Shown: positions 1-8,184 of the stretch, in pieces
Layout: every line of letters starts with the position of its first letter
Numbering within the stretch: the stretch's first letter is position 1
NCBI GenBank assembly: GCA_017347445.1
Contig: AP021856.1
Location: forward strand, 1,310,613 to 1,374,612
DNA length: 64,000 nucleotides
Source of the DNA: Candidatus Brocadia pituitae
GTDB taxonomy: Bacteria > Planctomycetota > Brocadiia > Brocadiales > Brocadiaceae
Reading direction: 5' to 3'
Made by a program: the position numbers and the translations under genes
The notes under the pieces: model-generated
What the model saw: only the letters and a program-made list of their open reading frames with translations
What the model was told of the DNA's origin: nothing
Database searches by the model: none

Positions 1-47
1 AAGTGAAAGAATATCTTTTTACAAATCATACCTTCTGCCAATACTTC

Positions 48-76
48 TTGACCTCCGTTTATTCATCCTCTAATAT
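48..76 (+). promoter_or_regulatory. Sigma-70-type promoter for the CBS-GGDEF gene
   Basis: TTGACC at 48-53 and TAATAT at 71-76 are separated by exactly 17 bases, matching the housekeeping promoter pattern in five of six positions at each box. The start codon lies 65 bases downstream of the -10 box. Assignment is by sequence match only. Confidence 0.55.
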
Positions 77-141
77 ACCAAACTATATTATGTGCTGGAT
101 ACCAATAAAAATTGGTTTGGCAACGAAGGTATGGGTAACGT

Positions 142-1122
142 ATGAATGAGATGCTTATAGAAACCATAATGACAAGGGGGGCTCGTTCGGTTTCCCCTGA
201 TGTCCTCCTGGCAGACGTCCTTACAATGTTGCGTGACAACAACTACTCATGTGTTGTTATTGCCGAAGCAGATGAAACGGTTGGTATCATAACGGAAAGG
301 GACGTGGTCAGGATATTGGCCAACGTGGGCAAGGGTAAAGGCGTTTTATCAATGAAGGTGTCTGAAGCAATGACATCTCCCGTAGTCACCGTAAACGAAA
401 AAGACAGACTCTTTGACGCACTGGTAATTTCAAAGACCCGGGGGATAAGGCATCTTCCGGTGGTGGATGCTGCGGGGAGGCTAACGGGCATGGTGACACA
501 ATCCGACCTGGTGAAGGTCTATTTCCAGGTTTTCGAAAGGCAGCGGGAGATCATTGAAAAATCCATAAGCGAACGAACGGAAGCGTTAATGAGGGCAAAC
601 GAGAAACTGAAGGTCCTGTCGATGGAGGATCCGCTGTTGGGGATCGGGAACCGCAGGGCTATGGAGGTTGATCTTCAGCATACCCATGCCGCTGCGCTCC
701 GTTATAAATACCCGTATTCCGTAATTCTTATCGATCTCGATTATTTCAAGTCGTATAATGATCATTACGGACACCCTGCCGGTGATGAAGCGCTGAAAGG
801 GGTGACTCGGGTTTTGAAGGCCAATATCCGCGGGGCGGACAGATTGTACCGGTATGGCGGAGAGGAATTCCTTGTTCTCCTGCCGCAGATCGGCGCTGAC
901 GGTGCCAGAATTGTGGCAGTAAAGATGATTGAAAAGGTCAGGGGTGCGAATTTCCGGCATTGCAGGAGCTCTTATCAGGCCATTACCATCAGTGCAGGGG
1001 TCAGTAGTTTCAGTGAAGAGGGAGGGGGTAGGTCATCCTGGAAGGTCATCGTAAAAACGGCTGATATCAGGCTTTATAAGGCAAAGGAAGGCGGAAGAAA
1101 CCGTGCAGTATCGGAAGGCTAA
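142..1122 (+). CDS. CBS-domain diguanylate cyclase (GGDEF)
   Basis: This is a probable cytoplasmic enzyme making cyclic di-GMP from two GTP. Residues about 5-130 form a tandem CBS pair (two repeats ending ITERDVV and VTQSDLV), which in known proteins senses adenine nucleotides or other small ligands. A short helical linker (130-160) leads to a GGDEF domain with the active-site motif GGEEF at 239-243. An RxxD inhibitory I-site (R230 to D233) sits the canonical five residues upstream, so product inhibition is likely. No membrane segment is visible. It stands alone, with a good promoter upstream. The domain calls are firm; the ligand sensed by the CBS pair is unknown. A link to the flagellar block in this window is possible but not shown. 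Confidence 0.93.
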   Translation: MNEMLIETIMTRGARSVSPDVLLADVLTMLRDNNYSCVVIAEADETVGIITERDVVRILANVGKGKGVLSMKVSEAMTSPVVTVNEKDRLFDALVISKTRGIRHLPVVDAAGRLTGMVTQSDLVKVYFQVFERQREIIEKSISERTEALMRANEKLKVLSMEDPLLGIGNRRAMEVDLQHTHAAALRYKYPYSVILIDLDYFKSYNDHYGHPAGDEALKGVTRVLKANIRGADRLYRYGGEEFLVLLPQIGADGARIVAVKMIEKVRGANFRHCRSSYQAITISAGVSSFSEEGGGRSSWKVIVKTADIRLYKAKEGGRNRAVSEG

Positions 1123-1233
1123 GCGCCATGACCGGTCATTGATAATTTTATAAAATTGAACGATTCGGACTAGCAGACTGTTTTGTAATAATAATTTCAT
1201 CATAAAAAATTTTTAGAAAGAAAGCAGCCATTT

Positions 1234-2274
1234 ATGTCAACCAGATTTAAAGGTAATTTCTCAGCCACTGCCATTGGGAGTCTTCCTCATACCAACGCCG
1301 AGACGGCCTGTGAACTCATGTTCAGGTCACTTCCCGAAATGCCCTGCTGGCCTCAATTACCCAGAATCAGCGCTAAAGAAGAGATGTGCATTCAGTACAC
1401 CGAAGGGCTTCCCTGTCTTGTAATTCATGCGGACGGAAAAACCGTAAGCATCGATGCATCAGGTGATACATCCGGCGCCTTGTCAGGTTTTTATGAGGCC
1501 TATTTAAAAAATGATCCTGACCTGTTTCAGATAAACCCTGTGTGCTCAGCGGGATTTTACGCAATGATTGACCGACTCAATAAATCACCCCAAAGATCTT
1601 TGCGTGCACTCAAAGGGCAGGTCGTTGGCCCCATCACCCTGGCTGGCTCTTTAAAGCTTTCTACGGGTATTACCGCCCTGTACAGCGAGGAATTCTTTGA
1701 TGTAATCATTAAGTTGATGTCTATGAAGGCATATTGGCAGTTTAAAAAATTATCACGGTATGGCTTGCCGGTCATTATCTTCGCGGATGAACCGTACCTT
1801 ACCAGCTTTGGTTCGGCATTTATGAACATCAGCCGGGAAAGGGCGATCAGCGCACTGAACGAGGTCTATGAAACCGTTCAATCCCATGGTGGACTCACCG
1901 GCACCCATTGTTGCGGCAATACGGACTGGGCTATGCTTATGGATTCAAAGGTAGACATCATCAGCTTTGACGCCTATGAATTTATGGATAAATACTTGAT
2001 GTATTGGCGAGAAATACAGGCATTTCTAGACAGAGGCGGCTATCTGGCCTGGGGTATTGTCCCGACTTCTCCAAAGATAAACACCACCACACTCAACGAC
2101 TTACTAAAGAAATTGCAAGAAGGCATCCAATTTCTCGTTGATAAAGGATTTTCGGGAACAGTAATTAAAGAAAGGTCTATCATTACCCCCAGTTGCGGGA
2201 CGGGGACATTAACGATGGCAGAGGCAGAAAGAGTAATGACGCTGACACACGAAATTTCTTTAGCTATGCAATGA
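1234..2274 (+). CDS. MetE-like (cobalamin-independent methionine synthase C-terminal type) TIM-barrel protein
   Basis: This 346-residue protein belongs to the UROD/MetE TIM-barrel superfamily. Visible features are the N-terminal TAIGSLPH motif, a His-Cys pair in THCCGN (H225, C226/C227) and a late Cys in PSCGTGTL (C321). Together these resemble the zinc-binding H-x-C...C site of cobalamin-independent methionine synthase. Only the catalytic barrel is present, without the MetE N-terminal half, so full MetE activity with polyglutamyl-folate is unlikely. Short MetE-like proteins of this kind are thought to transfer methyl groups from corrinoid proteins or other thiols, but the donor cannot be inferred here. 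No neighbour hints at a pathway. Confidence 0.75.
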   Translation: MSTRFKGNFSATAIGSLPHTNAETACELMFRSLPEMPCWPQLPRISAKEEMCIQYTEGLPCLVIHADGKTVSIDASGDTSGALSGFYEAYLKNDPDLFQINPVCSAGFYAMIDRLNKSPQRSLRALKGQVVGPITLAGSLKLSTGITALYSEEFFDVIIKLMSMKAYWQFKKLSRYGLPVIIFADEPYLTSFGSAFMNISRERAISALNEVYETVQSHGGLTGTHCCGNTDWAMLMDSKVDIISFDAYEFMDKYLMYWREIQAFLDRGGYLAWGIVPTSPKINTTTLNDLLKKLQEGIQFLVDKGFSGTVIKERSIITPSCGTGTLTMAEAERVMTLTHEISLAMQ

Positions 2275-2347
2275 GATATTCATACACCCCAAAAGGTCGC
2301 TTGTATCTCGTAACTCCGCTCCTTCGGTAGCCCTCGGGACAGACTCC

Positions 2348-3147
2348 TCACCTCACGGTGTGCTCAATTGCATGCAAGAGATGGTATGCAAGTACTGAGA
2401 TAAATAGGTGTGCATCTACCCGGTGTTCCTTCTGATGATAGATCGGCCGCAAACCGAGATTGCTCTTGAGATCCCTGAACGCCCGCTCTATCTCCTTCTT
2501 GCTCATTTCGCACCCCTTCAACACCTCGATCATTCCCAGGCGCTTCCAGTGCTCCTCTGCCACCAGTACCGGACCCAGCATCCGCGGCTCTTCCACCTTC
2601 AGTTCGCCGACATCCGTCCTTATGACACCTCTGGACTTCCTTCTTCCCGTGCTGCCTTGAGCTTCTCCTTTCGCCTGAGTCGCGCTACAATCGATTCCGT
2701 CACCGCTTGCAGCCCTTCCGACTCATCCGGGAACATGCTCCTCTGTCCCGAGCCTCCGCCTGAGCATTTCTGTCAGCAGCGCTCACTGCCAGGATGAACC
2801 ATTCTTCCCACGATGAGCATCTTGGAATACGTAAGTTGCTCCCTGGTAAAATCAAGCCCATGTAATATCTTGTCATGCCCGTATTCATTCATTTGGCTTA
2901 TGGCCACATGTTCGGCCTCTACGGTCTTCGCATCATTTGTTATCAGGGAATCAAGATCCACTCGCTCATATTGAGCGGCTTCCTCAGCGGCAAGACATTC
3001 TTGTGCCCTGCCCAATCGCTCCTGTCTTATCTGTCTGGCATAATGTCTTGCTTTTGCCTCTATTTCAGGGTCCTCAGGAAATAATCTCTTTTGATTGGCT
3101 AAAAATCCTTCTCTTTTATGACGCTTTTGTTGAAGTTGGGTTAACAC
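2348..3147 (-). pseudogene. Degenerate IS1634/IS4-type DDE transposase
   Basis: Two minus-strand pieces of one transposase remain. The N-terminal piece is 3147-2773 (VDLDSLITNDAKTVEAEH, then ILHGLDFTREQL...MLIVGRMVHPGSER). The C-terminal piece is 2596-2348 (KSNLGLRPIYHQKEHRVDAH, then LAYHLLHAIEH, the typical end of IS1634 transposases). The segment between them, which should carry the catalytic DDE residues and about 250 residues of the barrel, is missing, and the frames no longer join. The extreme N-terminus is also absent. The element cannot encode an active transposase. Its 5' end touches the Pho box of the downstream porin. No terminal inverted repeats were identified. Confidence 0.8.
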
Positions 3148-3194
3148 AAAATTAACACTACCTTAATACTTTCTTAACATGCAAAGGTTATTAT
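3141..3194 (+). promoter_or_regulatory. Pho box: four TTAACA-type repeats with 11-bp period, plus -10 element
   Basis: TTAACA (3141-3146), TTAACA (3152-3157), TTAATA (3163-3168) and TTAACA (3174-3179) recur at exactly 11-base intervals on one face of the helix. A -10-like TATTAT follows at 3189-3194. Four TT(A/C/T)ACA-like hexamers with 4-6 base spacers are the binding pattern described for the Bacillus PhoP regulator, usually at about -20 to -60, which is where they fall here. The next genes are a phosphate-type porin and pstSCAB-phoU, so phosphate-starvation control is strongly suggested. The regulator itself is not in the window. Confidence 0.8.
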
Positions 3195-3254
3195 CGTTTC
3201 GTGTCTTGGATGTTTATTTCAAGGACTATTTTGGTCAAAATGGGGGGATATAAA

Positions 3255-4649
3255 ATGAGGAGTAGATGGCGAATCTATCTTTTATTTGCGACGGTGATGT
3301 TGTGTGGTGCGTATTCAGGCAATGTGCTGCAAAGTGTGTTTGCCCAGAAGATGGTACCGCCTAATGAAGTGTCTCTATGTGAAACGGAAGAGCTGAAATG
3401 GCAATTGAAACAGATGGAGAAACTCATGCAGAGGCAGCAGGAACAGATACAGGCACTGAGAAATCGGATAGAGGCGCTCAGCACTGAACCTGCCCCGATC
3501 ACCCAAGCAGAGATCCAACATGAAATTAAAGACTATATTGCCACAGATGAGGCACGAAAGAAAATGGCGCTCGGCATGCCTGCAATGACAACCATTTATA
3601 CCCCTGATGAGGACAAATTTTCTATCGGTTTCAAATCGGCAGACGATGACTATTCGCTGGGTATAGGATTTAGATTACAATTCAGGGGTGCCTATAAAGA
3701 TAGGGATGAGGATGTCGGGAGGAATGATACCATGAATATGGATATCCGCCGGGCGCGGCTTTGCTTTGGGGGAAACATATACAGTAAAATGACGCACTAT
3801 TATGTAGAAATAGATGGGGATAGCTTCGACTTGGGTGTCAGGGATTTTTACGTATATTGGACTCCACTGCCAGAATTAAATGCAAAGATTGGCTATTTTA
3901 AAGTGCCATTTAACCAGCAAAGGATGACAACATCTGTGAAGCTCCTCTTTCAGGACAGGGCAATTGCCAGTGAAGAATTTGATCAGGACCGTGATTATGG
4001 GTTTGATATTTATGGCAAACCCTTTGACGGATACCTTGAATACCATGCAGCAATGTTTCAGGGGGCAGGTGAAGATGACGAGGATAGGGGCACGGAAGAC
4101 AATCCGGATAATGAACTTATGTACGTGTTTAACGTGAGATATAACCCCTTTGGGAAATATGATAATGTTGATGAAACCGATGTAAAGTATACGGAAAAAT
4201 TCAAGGCATCAGTTGCAGCTTCCGTTGTGGTTAACCCAAAGGAAAGGGATGGAAAGTTTGAGGATACCGATGGTCTCCAGGGAGTTGTTGAACTCAGTAT
4301 GAAATACCGTGGCTTCTCATGGCACAACGAGTATTTTATGAGGAGTGAGGAGCCTGAGCATGGTGGTGAATCATTCGAATCCAGCGGATTTTTTAGCCAG
4401 GCGGGATATTTTATAATACCCAAAAGACTTGAGGTTGCAGCCCGTTATTCTTACCTTGATCGGGACAAAGACGTATCTGATGACATCGGAAGGGAATACT
4501 CAGGCGGTATAAATTATTATTTCCGTCCCGGGGTTCATCGCTCCAAACTACAGGCAGATTTTGGACACTATGAGAACTCGGACGAACGGGGGAGAGAACA
4601 GACCGGAAGTGAAAACCAGGTTAGGCTGCAGTATCAGATAGTTTTTTAA
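3255..4649 (+). CDS. Phosphate-selective porin (OprO/OprP family)
   Basis: This outer-membrane beta-barrel channel is likely for phosphate or polyphosphate. The chosen ATG at 3255 follows a GGGGGG Shine-Dalgarno run (3242-3247) and gives a 464-residue protein beginning with a signal peptide (MRSRWRIYLLFATVML to about FAQ). A further in-frame ATG at 3201 would add 18 unlikely residues. After the signal comes a coiled coil (about residues 45-75, LKWQLKQMEKLMQRQQEQ), as in trimeric porins of this family. Long alternating aromatic/acidic strands then run to a C-terminal Phe (QIVF), typical for barrel assembly. It is the first gene of the Pho-box-controlled block and precedes pstS by 109 bases. 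Confidence 0.85.
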   Translation: MRSRWRIYLLFATVMLCGAYSGNVLQSVFAQKMVPPNEVSLCETEELKWQLKQMEKLMQRQQEQIQALRNRIEALSTEPAPITQAEIQHEIKDYIATDEARKKMALGMPAMTTIYTPDEDKFSIGFKSADDDYSLGIGFRLQFRGAYKDRDEDVGRNDTMNMDIRRARLCFGGNIYSKMTHYYVEIDGDSFDLGVRDFYVYWTPLPELNAKIGYFKVPFNQQRMTTSVKLLFQDRAIASEEFDQDRDYGFDIYGKPFDGYLEYHAAMFQGAGEDDEDRGTEDNPDNELMYVFNVRYNPFGKYDNVDETDVKYTEKFKASVAASVVVNPKERDGKFEDTDGLQGVVELSMKYRGFSWHNEYFMRSEEPEHGGESFESSGFFSQAGYFIIPKRLEVAARYSYLDRDKDVSDDIGREYSGGINYYFRPGVHRSKLQADFGHYENSDERGREQTGSENQVRLQYQIVF

Positions 4650-4758
4650 GGCAAATGATTTGTCCTATACCGTCATTTGAAAAAATGAATCGACTTCTGA
4701 AATAAATTTGATTATGATAGAGGCCAAAAATATCTGTTTTTAAGGAGAAAGATGTATA

Positions 4759-5736
4759 ATGAAGACGAAAATGTTATGGCTTTTGCTTCCGGTTTTTCAC
4801 ATGACTCTGACTGGCGCGTCTATAGCAGGTGAAATGATTCATGTTGACCGGCATATTACGTCCTATGTCAAAGTGGGGGGGGTATCCGGAAACCTGAACA
4901 GTATTGGCTCTGACACCATGAATAACCTTATGACCTATTGGGCTGAGGGGTTTAATAGGGTATATCCGAATGTCAGGGTTCAGATAGAAGGCAAGGGTTC
5001 TACGACGGCACCGCCTGCTTTAATTTCCGGAACGGCACAGATTGGTCCCATGAGCAGGGCAATGAAACCGACGGAGACTGATGCCTTTGATAAGAAGTAC
5101 GGCTATAAGCCTATGGAGATAAAAACAGCCCTGGATGCCCTTGCCGTGTATGTAAATAAGGACAATCCAATAAAGGGTTTGAGTCTGCCGCAGGTGGACG
5201 CCATCTTTTCCAAAACCCGTAAGGGTGGATACAAACAGGACATCAGAATCTTTGGGCAACTCGGCTTAACAGGTGAGTGGGCAAAAAGACCCATAAGCCT
5301 TTATGGTCGTAATTCAGCTTCCGGTACCTATGGGTTTTTCAAGGAACGTGCGCTCTTTAAGGGCGACTACCGGAACGAGGTAAAAGAGCAGCCGGGCTCA
5401 GCATCGGTGGTGCAAGGCGTGACTGAAGACCGGTATGCAATCGGATATAGCGGAATCGGCTATAAAACCTCCGGGGTGCATGCCGTGCCTCTCTCCTTTA
5501 AGGAAGGAGAGCCGTACCAGGAGGCAGAAATGGAGAATGTAATGAGTGGTTCCTATCCGCTGGCGCGTTTTCTTTACGTGTATATTCATAAAAAGCCGGG
5601 TCAGCCGCTTGACCCTCTGATAAGAGAGTTCGTGAAATTTATTCTGTGCAGGGAAGGGCAGGAAGTGGTTATAAAAGACGGATATATACCGTTGCCCGCT
5701 TCGGTTGTCGAAGCAGAACTGAAGAAGATCGAATAA
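4759..5736 (+). CDS. pstS: Phosphate ABC transporter substrate-binding protein PstS
   Basis: This periplasmic phosphate-binding protein of the high-affinity Pst transporter has an N-terminal signal peptide (about 1-23, ending SIAGE). The phosphate-binding loops IGSDTMNNL, EGKGST, IGPMSR and GRNSASGTYGFF are in the family order. Length 325 fits the family. The start follows AAGGAG ten bases upstream. It has no lipobox Cys, so it is probably soluble in the periplasm. The stop is followed after three bases by the pstC start, showing tight operon structure. Confidence 0.93.
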   Translation: MKTKMLWLLLPVFHMTLTGASIAGEMIHVDRHITSYVKVGGVSGNLNSIGSDTMNNLMTYWAEGFNRVYPNVRVQIEGKGSTTAPPALISGTAQIGPMSRAMKPTETDAFDKKYGYKPMEIKTALDALAVYVNKDNPIKGLSLPQVDAIFSKTRKGGYKQDIRIFGQLGLTGEWAKRPISLYGRNSASGTYGFFKERALFKGDYRNEVKEQPGSASVVQGVTEDRYAIGYSGIGYKTSGVHAVPLSFKEGEPYQEAEMENVMSGSYPLARFLYVYIHKKPGQPLDPLIREFVKFILCREGQEVVIKDGYIPLPASVVEAELKKIE

Positions 5737-5739
5737 TGC

Positions 5740-8184
5740 ATGAAGAGTAAAAAAAGAAGAAAGCTTGCCGATAAGACCGCTTACTGGGTGATTACGCTCG
5801 GTGGTGCGGCTACGGTTGTTGTAGTCTTTGCCCTCTTTTTCTTTATCTTTCTGGAGGTTTATCCTCTTTTGCAGGGTGCAACGGTAACTAAAGAAACTAC
5901 CAGTGCCTTACCGGGTAAGGCGGTTCTTCTTGGAGTGGACAATCATCAGGAAGTTGCTTATGCCGTGTATAACGATGGCACCATAGCATTCCTTTCCTTA
6001 CCGGATGGAGGGATCGTAAAAAAACACCAACTAACCGGTCTTCATCGTTCTTCCGCAACACATCAGGATACAACAAATATTCCTTCCTATTCCCCAGATT
6101 TGCAGGGGGGAGAAGAAACAAATTCCCTCAAAACCAAGATGCAGGGTAATTACCTGACATCAGTCAGTAAGGATCGCCACCGACTTATTTTAGGAACAAA
6201 TGACGGGCAGATTTTAACGGTATCTATCAATTTTTCCGAATCATTTGATAACGGGAAAAGGACCGTTTCCCCTGAGATAACGGAAGAGGGATTGATACTT
6301 GCCAGCCCAGAGAGCTGCGGAATTATTTCTGCTGTATCCAGGAGGAACGAAGGTACAACGGTTACCGTAGTTCATGCAGCGAATGGCAGATTAATACTCA
6401 TAGCCTCTGAGGTTGAACAGGCGCTCTTTGGTGCAGGAGATAAAAATGAGATCAAAAAGGATATTACCGCGCTTGTAATACCGTATAGCCGTGACCAATC
6501 ATTGTTAACTTACTTCAGGGATAAGAGGACTTCTCCCCTTTCCTTCTTATCCGAGGGGAAAGGAGGAAAATCCTGGCCTGACACGTCGACGGTATCACAT
6601 CCACCGATATATGCAACAGAAACTGAACAGACGGACAAGATCGAAATAACCGCTTTGGCGCTTGATCTTTTTATGGAAAACCTTTACATAGGGACATCTT
6701 CCGGAGAAATTTTTCACATTAACGTAAGCGATAGGAATAATCCCTGTCTTACAGAAAAGATAAGGGTGTCTGACAAGGCGATTACTGCATTAGGTTTTCT
6801 CCTGGGAGATGTTTCACTTGTTATTGGAGATGCCGGCGGTGGAGTGAACGTATGGATGCAGGTAAGGAATGAGGGATCTCCTTCAGTCTGGTTGTTGAGA
6901 AAAGTGCATACCCTTGCCTCTCACGGTGCTCCAATCGTGGAAATTGATACTTCGCAGAGAGATAAGGGTTTTGTGACAGCGGCAGCGGATGGAACCATTC
7001 ACCTCAACCATGCGACCTCTGAGCAGACACTGTTAAAATTTGCGACGGGCGCCCAGGCGTTCACCCTGTGCTTGTCGCCAAAAGCCGACGGTATTCTGGT
7101 TGCCGACGCAAAGGGACGTCTCCGGCAATGGCACCTTGCAAACCCGCACCCGGAAGCAACCTTAAAAACCCTGTTCGGCAGGGTATGGTATGAGGGTTAT
7201 GAAAAACCGGAGTTTGTCTGGCAGTCTACCGGCGGAACGGATGATTTTGAACCGAAGTTGAGCCTGATACCGCTTATCTTTGGCACGATTAAAGGCACTA
7301 TCTATGCCCTGATCATTGCCGTGCCTATTGGCATCTTTGCGGCGCTGTATACCTCTCAGTTTCTCCACAATTCCCTGAAAATAATAAAACCGGTTATTGA
7401 AATCATGGCGGCGCTTCCCAGCGTAATCCTTGGTTTTCTTGCCGGACTCTGGCTTGCGCCATGTATGGAGAGAATATTCCCGGCGATTATTGTTATGCCA
7501 TTTTTTATTACTCTTTCTATTATTTTAGCTCTTTTTTGCTGGAAGATCCTGCCGGTATTCGGAAAGGGCTGGTGCCGTCACGGAATAGAAGCGCTCTTCT
7601 TAATACCGTTCATTATTGGCGCTGTATATCTATCGATTCGGCTTGGCGGCATATACGAGTCTCTCTTTCTTGACGGTGATTACCGGGAATGGTTTTCCAA
7701 TATCCTTGGATTACCATATGACCAGAGAAATGCCCTGGTGGTGGGTGTTGCTATGGGATTTGCCGTGATTCCTCTCATCTTTACGATATCGGAAGATGCC
7801 ATGAGTAATGTTCCCAACAGCCTCAGATCGGCCTCGCTTGCCCTGGGCGCCACTCCATGGCAGACTGCGGTCAGGGTGGTACTGCCCACGGCAAGTCCGG
7901 GAATCTTTTCGGCAGTCATGATCGGGTTTGGCAGGGCTGTTGGTGAAACCATGATTGTACTCATGGCGACGGGTAACACCCCTATTATGGACTGGAATTT
8001 ATTCAACGGATTCCGGGCACTTTCTGCAAATATAGCAGTTGAAATACCAGAGGCACCGCAGGGGGGGACGCTCTATCGGGTGCTTTTTCTCGCCGCATTA
8101 CTCCTTTTTGTTACCACCTTTGTCGTCAATACCGTTGCGGAAACGGTCAGACAGAGAATGAAGCTCAGGTATAGCAAACTATGA
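5740..8184 (+). CDS. pstC: Phosphate ABC transporter permease PstC with large periplasmic propeller-like insert
   Basis: At 814 residues this is far longer than the classic 320-residue PstC. One N-terminal membrane helix (about 17-42) is followed by some 450 extracytoplasmic residues. These carry recurring beta-propeller-like blades (for example VSKDRHRLILGTNDGQIL, LYIGTSSGEIFHI, GFVTAAADGTIHLN, GILVADAKGRLRQW). The normal ABC permease domain (about 510-800) follows, including the coupling segment with ASLALGATPWQTAVRVVLP. Enlarged PstC proteins of this layout are known in Proteobacteria. The insert may contact PstS or a signalling partner, which is inference. The stop overlaps the pstA start by four bases (ATGA). 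Confidence 0.92.
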   Translation: MKSKKRRKLADKTAYWVITLGGAATVVVVFALFFFIFLEVYPLLQGATVTKETTSALPGKAVLLGVDNHQEVAYAVYNDGTIAFLSLPDGGIVKKHQLTGLHRSSATHQDTTNIPSYSPDLQGGEETNSLKTKMQGNYLTSVSKDRHRLILGTNDGQILTVSINFSESFDNGKRTVSPEITEEGLILASPESCGIISAVSRRNEGTTVTVVHAANGRLILIASEVEQALFGAGDKNEIKKDITALVIPYSRDQSLLTYFRDKRTSPLSFLSEGKGGKSWPDTSTVSHPPIYATETEQTDKIEITALALDLFMENLYIGTSSGEIFHINVSDRNNPCLTEKIRVSDKAITALGFLLGDVSLVIGDAGGGVNVWMQVRNEGSPSVWLLRKVHTLASHGAPIVEIDTSQRDKGFVTAAADGTIHLNHATSEQTLLKFATGAQAFTLCLSPKADGILVADAKGRLRQWHLANPHPEATLKTLFGRVWYEGYEKPEFVWQSTGGTDDFEPKLSLIPLIFGTIKGTIYALIIAVPIGIFAALYTSQFLHNSLKIIKPVIEIMAALPSVILGFLAGLWLAPCMERIFPAIIVMPFFITLSIILALFCWKILPVFGKGWCRHGIEALFLIPFIIGAVYLSIRLGGIYESLFLDGDYREWFSNILGLPYDQRNALVVGVAMGFAVIPLIFTISEDAMSNVPNSLRSASLALGATPWQTAVRVVLPTASPGIFSAVMIGFGRAVGETMIVLMATGNTPIMDWNLFNGFRALSANIAVEIPEAPQGGTLYRVLFLAALLLFVTTFVVNTVAETVRQRMKLRYSKL

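Noticed and set aside
2408-2797. A 129-codon plus-strand frame
   Set aside because: It is the complement of the IS1634-type transposase remnant, whose minus-strand peptide is clearly recognisable.
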